Origin: Undibacterium umbellatum
GTDB lineage: Bacteria > Pseudomonadota > Gammaproteobacteria > Burkholderiales > Burkholderiaceae_D
DNA: 64,000 bases
Direction of reading: 5' to 3'
NCBI RefSeq assembly: GCF_014284125.1
Contig: NZ_JACOFX010000002.1
Coordinates: 186,001 to 250,000 of the forward strand
The translations under genes and the position numbers were made by a program. Under the pieces are notes generated by a model. It was not told the DNA's origin, did not search any database, and was given only the letters and a program-made list of their open reading frames with translations. Of this stretch, positions 25,901 through 34,462 are shown one piece after another; within the stretch, counting starts at the first letter, position 1; the number at the start of each line of letters is the position of its first letter.

Positions 25901-26242
25901 TTACTCCAGGCTGGCGGGCGGCGATAAATGTTCAAGATTGATGACAGTTCTTGCTGTACCTGCGCGTATGTCATCAAGTGCGTATTTATAGAGCGAACCG
26001 GCGCATCCAAATAACAACTGCCCCAAGGCATCCCAGCATGCCCAGTCTGCTTGTTCTGGAATCAGATCAAGATATTCTTACCGCCAGAATCTGAATTGCA
26101 GGCGGCCACTTTGGTAGTCTTTGTTCACTATTTTTAGCTTGCGATGGGCTGCATCAGGCTGGTTTGTCCAGCCGTCATCGCCTGTACACGTGTGACTGTA
26201 ATGAAGACCGTCAGAGGCCGATAATGAACAATGCTGATGGCC
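25901..26242 (-). pseudogene. Gene remnant or interrupted ORF with an in-frame TAA
   Basis: The minus frame from 26242 to 25901 is open except for one TAA at 26078-26080. The left block reads EYLDLIPEQADWACWDALGQ, LLFGCAGSLYKYALDDIRAG, TARTVINLEHLSPPASLE and ends with TAA; the right block reads DGLHYSHTCTGDDGWTNQPD, AAHRKLKIVNKDYQSGRLQF then RFWR. Both look like real protein. There is no ATG, and the upstream end is closed by TGA near the arginase stop. Probably the 3' part of a lost gene, or a gene with a nonsense mutation or sequencing error. No family recognised. Confidence 0.5.
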
Positions 26243-26249
26243 TCAGAAC

Positions 26250-27161
26250 TTACATCCTGACCAGCGTCGATTTACCAAACAGGCTTTCGATCAGGTCAAC
26301 CGCCAGAACGGCGGTTTGATTGCGTACATCCAGTGCAGGGTTGAGTTCGACCACGTCCAGTGAAGCCATCAAGCCGGTATCAGCCACCATTTCCATACAC
26401 AATTGTGCCTCTCGATAGCTAGGGCCACCGAGTACGGCAGTACCAACACCGGGAGCGATGCCAGGGTCCAGGCAATCAAGGTCAAAGCTCACATGCAAAT
26501 GGGTATTGCTGTCGAGATTCGCCAAGACGGAGGCCATGACATTGCGCATGCCGTATTCATCGATGTAGCGCATATCGAATACCTGCATGCCCATTTCATG
26601 GATGAACTTGCGCTCACCATCATCGACGCTGCGTATGCCTATCAGGCGGATATCTGCGGGTTGGATGGCGGGAGTCTGGCCACTGTAGTTGATCAACTCT
26701 TTGGGGCCATGACCCATCAGGCAGGCGACAGGCATGCCGTGGATATTGCCGGTAGGGCTGATAGTCGAAAGGTTGCTGTCAGCATGGGCATCAAACCATA
26801 AAACGCGCAGTTTCTTGCCAACACGACGGCAGTGGGCTGCCACCGCGCTGATGGAGCCTATGGCCAGACAATGATCACCACCGAGCATCATGGGCATATG
26901 GCCTTCCTGTAAGGCCTTGTCGACGGCATCGTACACGGCCTGATTCCAGTCTATCGCCTCTTTGAGGTGGCGCAGACCATTCACTGGTTGTTCCCAGGGA
27001 TTGGCCGGACCATGCAAATTGCCATGGTCGATGACTTTCAGGCCGCGTGCCGTCAAAGCCTCGTTCAGGCCTGCCACACGTAATGCGTCGGGCCCCATGC
27101 CCGCGCCTCTGACGCTTGCGCCTACATCGGTAGGCGCTCCAATTAAGGAAATGGTTTTCAT
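26250..27161 (-). CDS. rocF: Arginase
   Basis: 303 residues. The manganese-binding motifs of the ureohydrolase family are all present: GGDHCLAIG, WFDAHADSN and SFDLDCLDPGIAPGVGT. N-terminal SLIGAPTDVGASVRGAGMGP is typical of arginase rather than agmatinase. Converts arginine to ornithine and urea. It follows the ornithine cyclodeaminase gene on the same strand with a 35-bp gap, giving a two-step arginine-ornithine-proline route. Confidence 0.95.
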   Translation of the reverse strand: MKTISLIGAPTDVGASVRGAGMGPDALRVAGLNEALTARGLKVIDHGNLHGPANPWEQPVNGLRHLKEAIDWNQAVYDAVDKALQEGHMPMMLGGDHCLAIGSISAVAAHCRRVGKKLRVLWFDAHADSNLSTISPTGNIHGMPVACLMGHGPKELINYSGQTPAIQPADIRLIGIRSVDDGERKFIHEMGMQVFDMRYIDEYGMRNVMASVLANLDSNTHLHVSFDLDCLDPGIAPGVGTAVLGGPSYREAQLCMEMVADTGLMASLDVVELNPALDVRNQTAVLAVDLIESLFGKSTLVRM

Positions 27162-27196
27162 TCGTTTCTAGTGTAATGCCGTGGTCAAGTTTGACT

Positions 27197-28276
27197 TCAA
27201 GCGTTTATTGGTACTGCACAATCTGTATTGCTACGGGCAGGGCTGGCAACATTGGTGCTTGTTACTGCCATCCCCATACCAAACAGGTCTTTCGGGTTCA
27301 TCATTTCAGGGATCAGATCCAGTACCGGTGAATTGGCCTGCATGACATATTTTTCCAGATAACGCATGGCAGAAAAATCTTCCAGTGCAAATCCTACAGA
27401 ATCAAATACTGTTACTTGCTCTGCATTGCTGCGACCAGTAGCATTCCCTGCCAGGATAGTCCACAGTTCGGTCACCTTGAAATCTGCCGGCATTTGCTGC
27501 AATTCACCTTCTATGCGGGATTGCGGTTCATATTCCACTACCACATAGGCGTTACTCAAAATATCTGCATGCAACTCTGTCTTGCCTGGGCAATCTCCAC
27601 CGACGCCATTAATATGCATGCCGGGCTCTATCATTTCCGGGGTCAGTATGATGGCATTGGTTTTGTCTGCTGTCACCGTCGTTACTATGTCCGCACCTTT
27701 GACTGCCTCGGCAGTGGAACTGGCGCGTACCACGCGTAATTCTGGATACATACGCAAATTATGAATTAATTTGTCAGTTGCTGCAGGGTCAATGTCATAT
27801 ACACGCAACTCTTTAATGCCCAGCATGGCATGAAACGCCACTGCCTGAAACTCGCTTTGCGCACCATTGCCTATCAGTGCCATGACACAGCTGTTTGGCC
27901 TGGCCATATAAGTCGCTGCCAGGGCCGAGGTGGCGGCAGTGCGTATGGCAGTTGTCAGTGTCAATTCTGACAGCAGGCGAGGGTAGCCGGTATTCACATC
28001 AGCCAGTACGCCAAAGGCAGTCACCGTCAGCAAACCAGCCTGGGTGTTCTTCGGGTGACCATTGACATATTTGAATGAATATTGGTTGCCGTCAGAGATA
28101 GGCATCAGCTCTATGACACCTACGTCTGAGTGATTGGCTACTCGCGCAGATTTGTCAAATGATTGCCAGCGCAAATAGTCTTCCTTGATCATGCCAGCCA
28201 GACGTGAAATGGCGTCTTCCAGTCTGGTCTTCTTCAAGTGGTTTTGCAGTTCTTTCGTGCCGATGAAGGTCACCAT
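27197..28276 (-). CDS. Ornithine cyclodeaminase
   Basis: 359 residues. Mu-crystallin/OCD fold: VNGHPKNTQAGLLTVTAFGV, SALAATYMARPNSCVMALIG (dinucleotide site GNGAQSEFQ), GADIVTTVTADKTNAIILTP and GMHINGVGGDCPGKTELHAD. Converts ornithine to proline and ammonia with bound NAD+. Start 28276 is set by GGAG 7 bases upstream and the family N-terminus MVTFIGTKELQNHL; the 67-codon upstream extension is rejected. Divergent from an Lrp-type regulator that probably controls it. Confidence 0.95.
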   Translation of the reverse strand: MVTFIGTKELQNHLKKTRLEDAISRLAGMIKEDYLRWQSFDKSARVANHSDVGVIELMPISDGNQYSFKYVNGHPKNTQAGLLTVTAFGVLADVNTGYPRLLSELTLTTAIRTAATSALAATYMARPNSCVMALIGNGAQSEFQAVAFHAMLGIKELRVYDIDPAATDKLIHNLRMYPELRVVRASSTAEAVKGADIVTTVTADKTNAIILTPEMIEPGMHINGVGGDCPGKTELHADILSNAYVVVEYEPQSRIEGELQQMPADFKVTELWTILAGNATGRSNAEQVTVFDSVGFALEDFSAMRYLEKYVMQANSPVLDLIPEMMNPKDLFGMGMAVTSTNVASPARSNTDCAVPINA

Positions 28277-28635
28277 GATGTTCTCCGTATTTACCGTATT
28301 TATATTGGACTTGCGGGAACACATTTCAGAGGCTATTGCGAAATCACCCTGGTTTTCCTGATGTTGCGAGACTTTCATCCACTCCTTCGAAGAAGAGTGC
28401 GATTTTCTGAAAATCCACCAGACCCATTTCGCATCAGGCTCTTGCGCACCTGTTGTGCTATGTATTCTGTTTACCATTGTAGCCAGCCGGGCAAAGAATT
28501 AGATTGCTAAATGAGATGTAAATTTCATGTAAATAGAAATTAAGTTTCATATATCTGTAAATAATGTGTTTAAATTTCTCATTTAACGAAAATGACAAAA
28601 TATCCTGAAAATCGGGATGTAGCCGGGAGATAAAA
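28277..28635. other. Divergent intergenic region between ocd and the Lrp-type regulator
   Basis: About 360 bases without a credible gene; the right half (28500-28600) is very AT-rich and holds the inverted repeat listed below. The part from 28277 to 28480 is open in the ocd frame but has no signal of its own. Confidence 0.5.
28508..28585. promoter_or_regulatory. Candidate Lrp-type operator region
   Basis: TAAATGAGA (28508-28516) and TCTCATTTA (28577-28585) are perfect inverse copies about 60 bases apart. Between them lie TAAATTTCAT- and AAGTTTCAT-like half sites. Wide-spaced AT-rich repeats suit wrapping by an octameric Lrp/AsnC protein. Confidence 0.5.
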
Positions 28636-29091
28636 ATGGACGTATATGACCGCAGTATCTTGCGCCATTTGCAACAAGATGGACGCATGAGTAATTTAAG
28701 CCTGGCTGAGCGCATACATTTGTCAGCACCACAAACACTGCGCAGGGTCAGGACGCTGGAAGAAAAAGGGGTGATACGTGCCTATGTTGCACAGGTTGCA
28801 CCTGAGGCGCTTGGCCTTGGCGTGATGGCATTCGTGAACCTGTCACTGGACCGGGAACAGTTTCGCAATGTGCGCGAGGTTGAACGACAATTGAAGGCAT
28901 TTCCAGAGATCATAGAGTGCCACACGATCTCCGGCGACTTTGATTACATACTCAAGGTCGTCGCCAGCGATTTGAAAAGCCTGTCGCAATTCCTGACAGA
29001 CACCCTGATGCAGGTGCCTGGGGTTGCTTCATTGCGTTCCATGATTTGCATGGAAGAAATCAAGCCCGTCAGCGGACTGCCGATAGACTGA
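28636..29091 (+). CDS. Lrp/AsnC family transcriptional regulator
   Basis: 151 residues. N-terminal winged HTH (DRSILRHLQQDGRMSNLSLA, then SAPQTLRRVRTLEEKGVI) and a C-terminal RAM/AsnC ligand domain (VMAFVNLSLDREQF, then FPEIIECHTISGDFDYILKV). Divergent from ornithine cyclodeaminase and arginase, so probably a local regulator that senses an amino acid of that pathway (arginine, ornithine or proline; inference). The N-terminus MDVYDRSILRHLQQD is the family start. Confidence 0.92.
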   Translation: MDVYDRSILRHLQQDGRMSNLSLAERIHLSAPQTLRRVRTLEEKGVIRAYVAQVAPEALGLGVMAFVNLSLDREQFRNVREVERQLKAFPEIIECHTISGDFDYILKVVASDLKSLSQFLTDTLMQVPGVASLRSMICMEEIKPVSGLPID

Positions 29092-29106
29092 TGAATCCGC
29101 GCTTTG

Positions 29107-29931
29107 CTATCTCTGCTTGCGTAAATTACGATAACGTTCCGCCCTGCTGGCGATGGTCGATATCAGTTTTTCGGGGTCTATGGGTTTGCTGAGAAAGTCA
29201 TCTGCCCCGGTTTCTATGGCCAGCATTTCTTTTTGAGTTTCGCTGGACAAGAAGACAATGGGTATATCCAGGTAACGATTGTTTTGCCGAATTATTTGCG
29301 CCATTTCCAGCCCATTGCAAACTGGCATGTTCAAATCTGTCAGTACCAGCTCGGGTTTGAATTTCTTCAATGCATCCAGCACCTCGACAGGGTCATTGAT
29401 GGATTTAACATGCATGCCGGCACTGCTTAGGATGGCCTCATAATAACTGGCCAGCATTTCATCATCGTCAACGACCAGGATGCGGTAGGCCATGACTTCA
29501 TTTCTGGCAATTTTTTCATCTATCCTGGCGCTCAGCGCATCTGCATCCAGGGGTTTAAGAAAATAACCTTCGGCACCTTCGCGCACGGCAGCCAGTCTTT
29601 GCATGAAATCATCAATGGCTGAAACATAGATAACAGGGCAATTGCCGATAATCCGGTTACCGATTTTTTTTCTTGCAATTTCTCCTGCCGTACTATCTAC
29701 GTCCATGACCAGAGCCTGTGGGGCTCTGACGATGATGGCAGATTGCAATTCATCTGCGTCGTCAAAACAGATCACTTCGTGATGGTGCAATTCAAGCGTC
29801 GTCGCCAGTTGTTGAGCTGCTTCATTGTCAGCAAAATATAAATACACCAGACTGTGATAGTCTGGCTGGTTCAGCTCTTCAAAGCTTTCTTCATTGCTGA
29901 CTTCTTGCAGTCCTGGGAAATCGTTGTCCAT
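29107..29931 (-). CDS. Response regulator with two receiver domains
   Basis: 274 residues. The first receiver (about 25-150) is atypical: the N-terminal acidic pair is reduced to ADNE, though an Asp (LVMDVDS) and the Lys (YFLKPLD) remain. The second (about 150-270) is canonical: RILVVDDDEM, phospho-site LVLTDLNMPVCNG, PIVFLSSE and FLSKPID. No output domain. It follows the degenerate HD-GYP gene by 33 bases on the same strand, so the pair likely forms one signalling unit. The cognate kinase is not adjacent. Confidence 0.9.
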   Translation of the reverse strand: MDNDFPGLQEVSNEESFEELNQPDYHSLVYLYFADNEAAQQLATTLELHHHEVICFDDADELQSAIIVRAPQALVMDVDSTAGEIARKKIGNRIIGNCPVIYVSAIDDFMQRLAAVREGAEGYFLKPLDADALSARIDEKIARNEVMAYRILVVDDDEMLASYYEAILSSAGMHVKSINDPVEVLDALKKFKPELVLTDLNMPVCNGLEMAQIIRQNNRYLDIPIVFLSSETQKEMLAIETGADDFLSKPIDPEKLISTIASRAERYRNLRKQR

Positions 29932-29964
29932 GATAGGGTGACTTAGTCCTGGTAAGTGGATGAT

Positions 29965-31104
29965 TCATAGTCGGGCGATGTCGCCCCACAAGTGGCGCAT
30001 GGTGAATTTGACTGGCACCTGGTCGCGGTGCAAGACTTCACGGATACCCATCAACGGCTTTTGTGTATCGCGCCTGATTGGCATCGACAAAGGTGTGCCA
30101 CGCGGCCCAAGCAGTGCGTGCACCAAGGGTGTCGTAGTGGTCGCACCTTTGCCTGTCACGACCGCAGTTTCGCCGCTTTCCAGCTTGACGAAAGTCCCTA
30201 TCGGGTAGGTGCCCAGTTCCTTGATAAATACCGTAACCAGCATGGGGTCTATCTTGGATTTGCCTTCCACCAGAATGTCACGCAGCGCTGCATTCGGCAG
30301 CATGGATTTGCGATAACTGCGGGCGCAGACTCGTGCGCAATAGCGGTCAGCAAGGGAAATGATCTTGGCATTCTGCGGGATATCGGCACTGCTTTTTTTT
30401 TCCGGGTAGCCACTGCCATCTTCGTTTTCATGATGATGCAAGACCCAGGAAAGCCAGTCTTCATTGTCAACGCCCGCCGCACGCAACATCCTGACAGCGG
30501 TTTCCGGATGCTCAGAAATCAGCTGCTGTTCTGATGCGCTCAATGTCTCGCTTTTTTCCTGCAATTTTTCTTGCTGCCTCAGCATGGCAACATTCATGGT
30601 CAGTGCTGCTGCCCCCAGCATGAGCATTTCATCGGCAGGTTTCTTGAGTGTACGGGCAATGAGCAAGGAAACGACGGCGGTATCGACCGAGTGTCGTGGG
30701 CCGTAATTATCATCCTGGTTCAACAGGATGCAACCTAGCGCAACATCAGGTGCCATGAAGACCGCCGCACCCATTTTTTTTGTCAGGGATATCAGTTGTG
30801 CTGGTACATCCGCTTCTGTCGCCAGGTTATAGACCAGCCTGCGTAATTCAGCACGCACAGCATTGATTGTGCGCACGACTGAGGGAGCTTCGCTGGCTTT
30901 TTCTACCGTTTTACCATCACGCAGACCCGCGTCAGACTTGCCGGTATCTGCAAACAGGCCACGCTCTATGAGCGCTGATACCTGATTCGGGCTGGTGACA
31001 ATAAAGCCTTTGCGCAATAATAAGCTGCCGTCACTGCCATACACATCCCATGGCAAGGCTTGCCCTATGACAATGTCAGACATCCCTATACGTCTGGTTG
31101 ACAT
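29965..31104 (-). CDS. HD-GYP-like protein with a degenerate active site
   Basis: 379 residues. The fold is HD-GYP by its C-terminal half: GPRHSVDTAVV, SEHPETAVRML, HHHENEDGSGYPEKK (HHH 223-225, GYP 232-234), ISLADRYCA and ELGTYPIGTFV. But the HD pair that should lie in the 'HD-x-GK' helix is replaced (AALTMNVAML, Thr169-Met170). It is therefore unlikely to have normal phosphodiesterase activity and may bind c-di-GMP or protein partners instead. Start at 31104 chosen for AGAGGT 7 bases upstream. Paired with the double-receiver gene. Confidence 0.85.
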   Translation of the reverse strand: MSTRRIGMSDIVIGQALPWDVYGSDGSLLLRKGFIVTSPNQVSALIERGLFADTGKSDAGLRDGKTVEKASEAPSVVRTINAVRAELRRLVYNLATEADVPAQLISLTKKMGAAVFMAPDVALGCILLNQDDNYGPRHSVDTAVVSLLIARTLKKPADEMLMLGAAALTMNVAMLRQQEKLQEKSETLSASEQQLISEHPETAVRMLRAAGVDNEDWLSWVLHHHENEDGSGYPEKKSSADIPQNAKIISLADRYCARVCARSYRKSMLPNAALRDILVEGKSKIDPMLVTVFIKELGTYPIGTFVKLESGETAVVTGKGATTTTPLVHALLGPRGTPLSMPIRRDTQKPLMGIREVLHRDQVPVKFTMRHLWGDIARL

Positions 31105-31335
31105 GCCTACCTCTGCAGGTGAGTGAAGCGGGAGAAACAAGCATACTGTTTTTGCCAGCAACCTTGTTGGCTATAAGGATGCGAACTAACTAGACCGCAT
31201 CTCGTTCAGTGCAGGTCTACTCTAGATGCTAGCAGAAAACATCAGTTGTACTTGTTATCAAATGTCAAGAATGGGCTTTCTGTTGCTCTGGCACACTTGT
31301 GCGGTGCACCGTAATGTAGTCATTGCCTGATCGAC

Positions 31336-31953
31336 TTATACAGTGCGCTTGGCGCCTGCCAGGGCGCAACCGAAAAATATGAAGGTGGCAGCACCAATTT
31401 TGTTCATATATGAGCCGCCTTTTTCCGAGGTCAGCCAGGTTTTGGCCCGACTGGCAAAAATTGCGTAGCCACTATGAATGACAATAATCAGACTACTATA
31501 AGTCATGACCAGTACCGCAAACTGTAAGCCAAAACTCATGGCTGGGTCGATGAATTGCGGGAATACTGACAGGAAAAAGAATATCGCCTTGGGGTTGGTC
31601 ATTTGTAAAGACAGGCCTTCCAAAAAACGTTTTTTGAAGCTGGCTTCATGGGCATTGCCTTCAGTGAAGCGAAAGGCAGGTGCACGCCAGAGCTTGATGC
31701 CGAGAAAAATCAAGTAAGCAGCGCCCAGCAGCTTGAGTGCGGTAAATGCAGTAGCTGATGCTGCCAGGATGACACCCACACTGGTAGCAGAAATTGCGGC
31801 TACAATCAAAGCACCAAAGGAGATGCCCAGGATGCCGCCAAAAGTGCCGCGCATGCCATAGCGTAAAGCATTTGTCAGTGTCATGACTACACCAGGACCA
31901 GGGCTGAACACGGTGGCTGCTGCCATCAGCAGGAATAATGGATACAGTTTCAT
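31336..31953 (-). CDS. LysE/RhtB family amino acid exporter
   Basis: 205 residues and about six membrane helices. Family features: N-terminal FSPGPGVVMTLTNALRYGMR, GGILGISFGALIVAA, GAAYLIFLGIKLWRAP, FLEGLSLQMTNPKAIFFFLS. RhtB-type carriers export threonine, homoserine or other amino acids; the substrate cannot be read from sequence. GGGAGGG precedes the ATG. Stands alone; neighbours are unrelated. Confidence 0.92.
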   Translation of the reverse strand: MKLYPLFLLMAAATVFSPGPGVVMTLTNALRYGMRGTFGGILGISFGALIVAAISATSVGVILAASATAFTALKLLGAAYLIFLGIKLWRAPAFRFTEGNAHEASFKKRFLEGLSLQMTNPKAIFFFLSVFPQFIDPAMSFGLQFAVLVMTYSSLIIVIHSGYAIFASRAKTWLTSEKGGSYMNKIGAATFIFFGCALAGAKRTV

Positions 31954-32112
31954 TGCGGCCCTCCCTAGTTATGTCATGGCATAAATTGTACTCCTGAATA
32001 TTTATGCGAAAGGAATACAGATTTGATCAACGATGGAGTAACAGATGTTCACTTTGATCCTTCGTCCAAGGTGAAATTTATCGAAAAGATAATTTCCCAT
32101 GTGTTGGATGAG

Positions 32113-32164
32113 GGGTGGGGAAGTGACCTGCAATTACATTCAGCGCAAGGTACTCTCCCCACCC
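32113..32164 (-). terminator. G-rich inverted repeat downstream of the PHP lipoprotein gene
   Basis: GGGTGGGGA / TCCCCACCC, 9-bp perfect arms around a 34-base centre, 16 bases beyond the stop codon at 32180. No clear U tract, so only a possible terminator. Confidence 0.4.
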
Positions 32165-32179
32165 TTGATACGGCCAGGC

Positions 32180-33826
32180 TTAGTTCACGCTAACAAAGAC
32201 TGGATTGGAATAGAACCACAGACTGGCGTAGTTACGGTCATTGATCTGGTTGTGGCGCGTCGGGTTGTCAGTGGTCGTGATTTTGGCATCGGCCAATGGT
32301 TCACCATTTTCTGTCATGTCTGCGACGTTGATGCCGAGGTTGGTGCCACGCAAGCGCAGGTACTGATTTTTCTGCACAACCATCTGGTACTTGATGACGT
32401 AGAAACCTTCAGCGTCTGTTTTCCAGTCGGCGCTGGTGAAGCGTTTCAAAACTTTGGTGCTAGGATTGCTTGCCACATTGTAAGCACTGGAATCCGGTGC
32501 CGCCTTCCTGCCAACATCACCCACGATCAGATCCACATGATCCACCTTCGGTGCCTTGTTGGCAGATACGCCACTACCGAGTGGAAATTCATAATTATTC
32601 CTGGCCGGGCTTTTGAAACGTATGGTGACATCAACCGTGCTGCCGTTCGCTACCTTCAGCTCTTGTCCCATGTTTTTTACATCGCTGGCATTATTGACAT
32701 TACTGACGGTAAATTCCATGGCATTGATAAGGTCGCCAAATACGCTGAACATTCTGCCTGACTGCAGGCTCTTGATCAATTCATTCACGCCTGCTTTCTT
32801 GTCGTTCATCCACACATAGTTCTTCGCGTATTCGCCCGGGAAGTAACCACTGCTATTGCCTGCGTCATCGATTTTAAAATGGGAGTCAGAATCGGCAATA
32901 TTCCAGATGCGACGACCTTCACCCAGCAAGGCATCCCATACACCGCCCACTTGCGCGACGATGGAATCAACCCCACCATAAACACGATTTGGTTTGTTGG
33001 CATCGGTATAGCTGGAGGTATAACCACCTCGATCTGGTTCCATCTGGTTGCCGACCATGCCTTCTATCGAGAACATGATGTTGGGTGCCATGTCATTCAT
33101 CGAGCGGAAGTCGGCAATCGTGTATTTGCCGGGATTGCGCGAAGGATGGTTGATTGTGATAAAACTGGTATCAGGATAATTTTTCTTCAACCACGAGATG
33201 GCTTGCAAGGCATCTGCTGCCGTGCTGTTGAAACGTTGGGGATATTTCGCTTTCCACTTGCTGACATCCGCCGCATCAAATTTGCTGTCTTCCAGCGTGG
33301 TGAACAGATATTGAAATTCCTTGGCCGCTGACGTAGACGAAATCAATTTGCCATCTACTACATCAAAAATGCTGACGCCTAGATGATCATGCGTAGGCAT
33401 ATCCCATTCAAAACCTGAGAAAATGGTTTTGTCTGCATAGCGACCAGATGCCTGCAAGGCTTTGATCCTGGGGATTTCATAGGATGCCATGCCATATGCA
33501 AATGGTACCGGGTTTGTCAGGGGGGCACCGTTGTTGTCATATTTTGAGGAACGCAGGTGGTTCGTAATAGCCGTCCAGTCCAACCCATAGCTGGTAAATG
33601 CTTTATCTAGTACTGTATCTAGCGTTTGTGTTGTGCGGGCGTCGTCGGACTGTATGGTGTGTACATGCAAGTCACCGGTTGTCCATCCAGCAGCTGAAGT
33701 GGCAGGGAGGTCAGGTTTTTGTGCTTGGGCGGTACTGTCAGACGAGCTACCGCAGCCATGCAGCAAAAAGACAGTGGACGGAATAACAAAAGAAATAGCA
33801 ATCAAACTCAAATAGCGGGGACGCAT
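32180..33826 (-). CDS. PHP-domain lipoprotein, putative secreted metal-dependent phosphoesterase
   Basis: 548 residues. N-terminal lipoprotein signal with lipobox LLHGC (Cys25). A PHP-type metal site follows: GDLHVHTIQSDDA (HxH plus Asp), then DWTAITNHLRSS, FSGFEWDMPTHDHLGV, FITINHPSR and IWNIADSDSHF, matching the spaced His/Asp ligands of PHP phosphoesterases. The C-terminal third (from about 390) is strand-rich, like a carbohydrate-binding or immunoglobulin-like domain. Probably cell-surface or periplasmic hydrolysis of a phospho-ester; the substrate is unknown. AAAGGA lies before the ATG. Confidence 0.82.
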   Translation of the reverse strand: MRPRYLSLIAISFVIPSTVFLLHGCGSSSDSTAQAQKPDLPATSAAGWTTGDLHVHTIQSDDARTTQTLDTVLDKAFTSYGLDWTAITNHLRSSKYDNNGAPLTNPVPFAYGMASYEIPRIKALQASGRYADKTIFSGFEWDMPTHDHLGVSIFDVVDGKLISSTSAAKEFQYLFTTLEDSKFDAADVSKWKAKYPQRFNSTAADALQAISWLKKNYPDTSFITINHPSRNPGKYTIADFRSMNDMAPNIMFSIEGMVGNQMEPDRGGYTSSYTDANKPNRVYGGVDSIVAQVGGVWDALLGEGRRIWNIADSDSHFKIDDAGNSSGYFPGEYAKNYVWMNDKKAGVNELIKSLQSGRMFSVFGDLINAMEFTVSNVNNASDVKNMGQELKVANGSTVDVTIRFKSPARNNYEFPLGSGVSANKAPKVDHVDLIVGDVGRKAAPDSSAYNVASNPSTKVLKRFTSADWKTDAEGFYVIKYQMVVQKNQYLRLRGTNLGINVADMTENGEPLADAKITTTDNPTRHNQINDRNYASLWFYSNPVFVSVN

Positions 33827-34155
33827 TGGAAATCCTTTTCTCTGGGGCGTATGAATCTACATACGGCAAATTAAATATATTTTCCGTATATGAGAGAATT
33901 ATAGGAATTGACTGTGACGCTATAATTACAATCGATTTCATCAACGAGAAACCATCGCAATATGTCGAATGAGTTTTGGGATATACGCACATGATCGAAG
34001 CGTCATGAGCGAAAAAATGAGTCATGCCCACAATCGAGCGGAGCATTTAATTCGTGAAGAATAGTTGGGCCCGCAGGACTTTACGCGGTTTCCAACGGAA
34101 AACGAGTCGCGTGTTCAGGCGAAAGCCGTCAACAACGACTCGTCAAGGGCTGGGT
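33827..34155. other. Intergenic region left of the 70-residue protein
   Basis: About 330 bases, AT-rich on the left (promoter of the PHP lipoprotein). An inverted repeat ACGAGTCG (34102-34109) / CGACTCGT (34136-34143) lies just past the end of the small gene and may end its transcript. No gene supported. Confidence 0.5.
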
Positions 34156-34368
34156 TTAATGTGCCTTGGCGAAACGCAGGGCAAATTTCTTAAAGTGGCG
34201 ATAGCTGGCACCCAGGTCTTGCAGCGAGTCTATGGACTCAGTAATGGAGGCGCCTTGTTCGCTGAAATTACTTTTGAATTCTTCAAATGCTGCTTCGAGA
34301 ACGGCGGCCAGTTGGTGATTGTACATACGTCCAAAATTCAGATGGCGTCTTTTGATGCGCATTTTCAT
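34156..34368 (-). CDS. Small conserved-looking hypothetical protein
   Basis: 70 residues: a basic start (MKMRIKRRHLNFGRMYNHQL), an acidic amphipathic helix (LAAVLEAAFEEFKSNFSEQG) and a basic end (YRHFKKFALRFAKAH). AAAGGA sits 7 bases before the ATG, a strong translation signal. No membrane segment, no cysteine. I recognise no family. Same strand as regA, with a 94-base gap, so it is probably a separate unit. Confidence 0.65.
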   Translation of the reverse strand: MKMRIKRRHLNFGRMYNHQLAAVLEAAFEEFKSNFSEQGASITESIDSLQDLGASYRHFKKFALRFAKAH

Positions 34369-34462
34369 GGTGTTTCCTTTCAGTTGAAGGGCGGATTATA
34401 GAGTAATCCTGGTGAGACTGGTATTCCCTGTTTTTTGGTTAAAATAATAGCAGGCGATTAAT

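Noticed and set aside
28277-28477. 67-codon extension of ornithine cyclodeaminase
   Set aside because: No family similarity; the ribosome site and family N-terminus place the start at 28276.
34054-34401. Plus-strand frame of 115 codons opposite the 70-residue gene
   Set aside because: No ribosome site and low-quality composition; the minus frame has a strong translation signal and better protein character.
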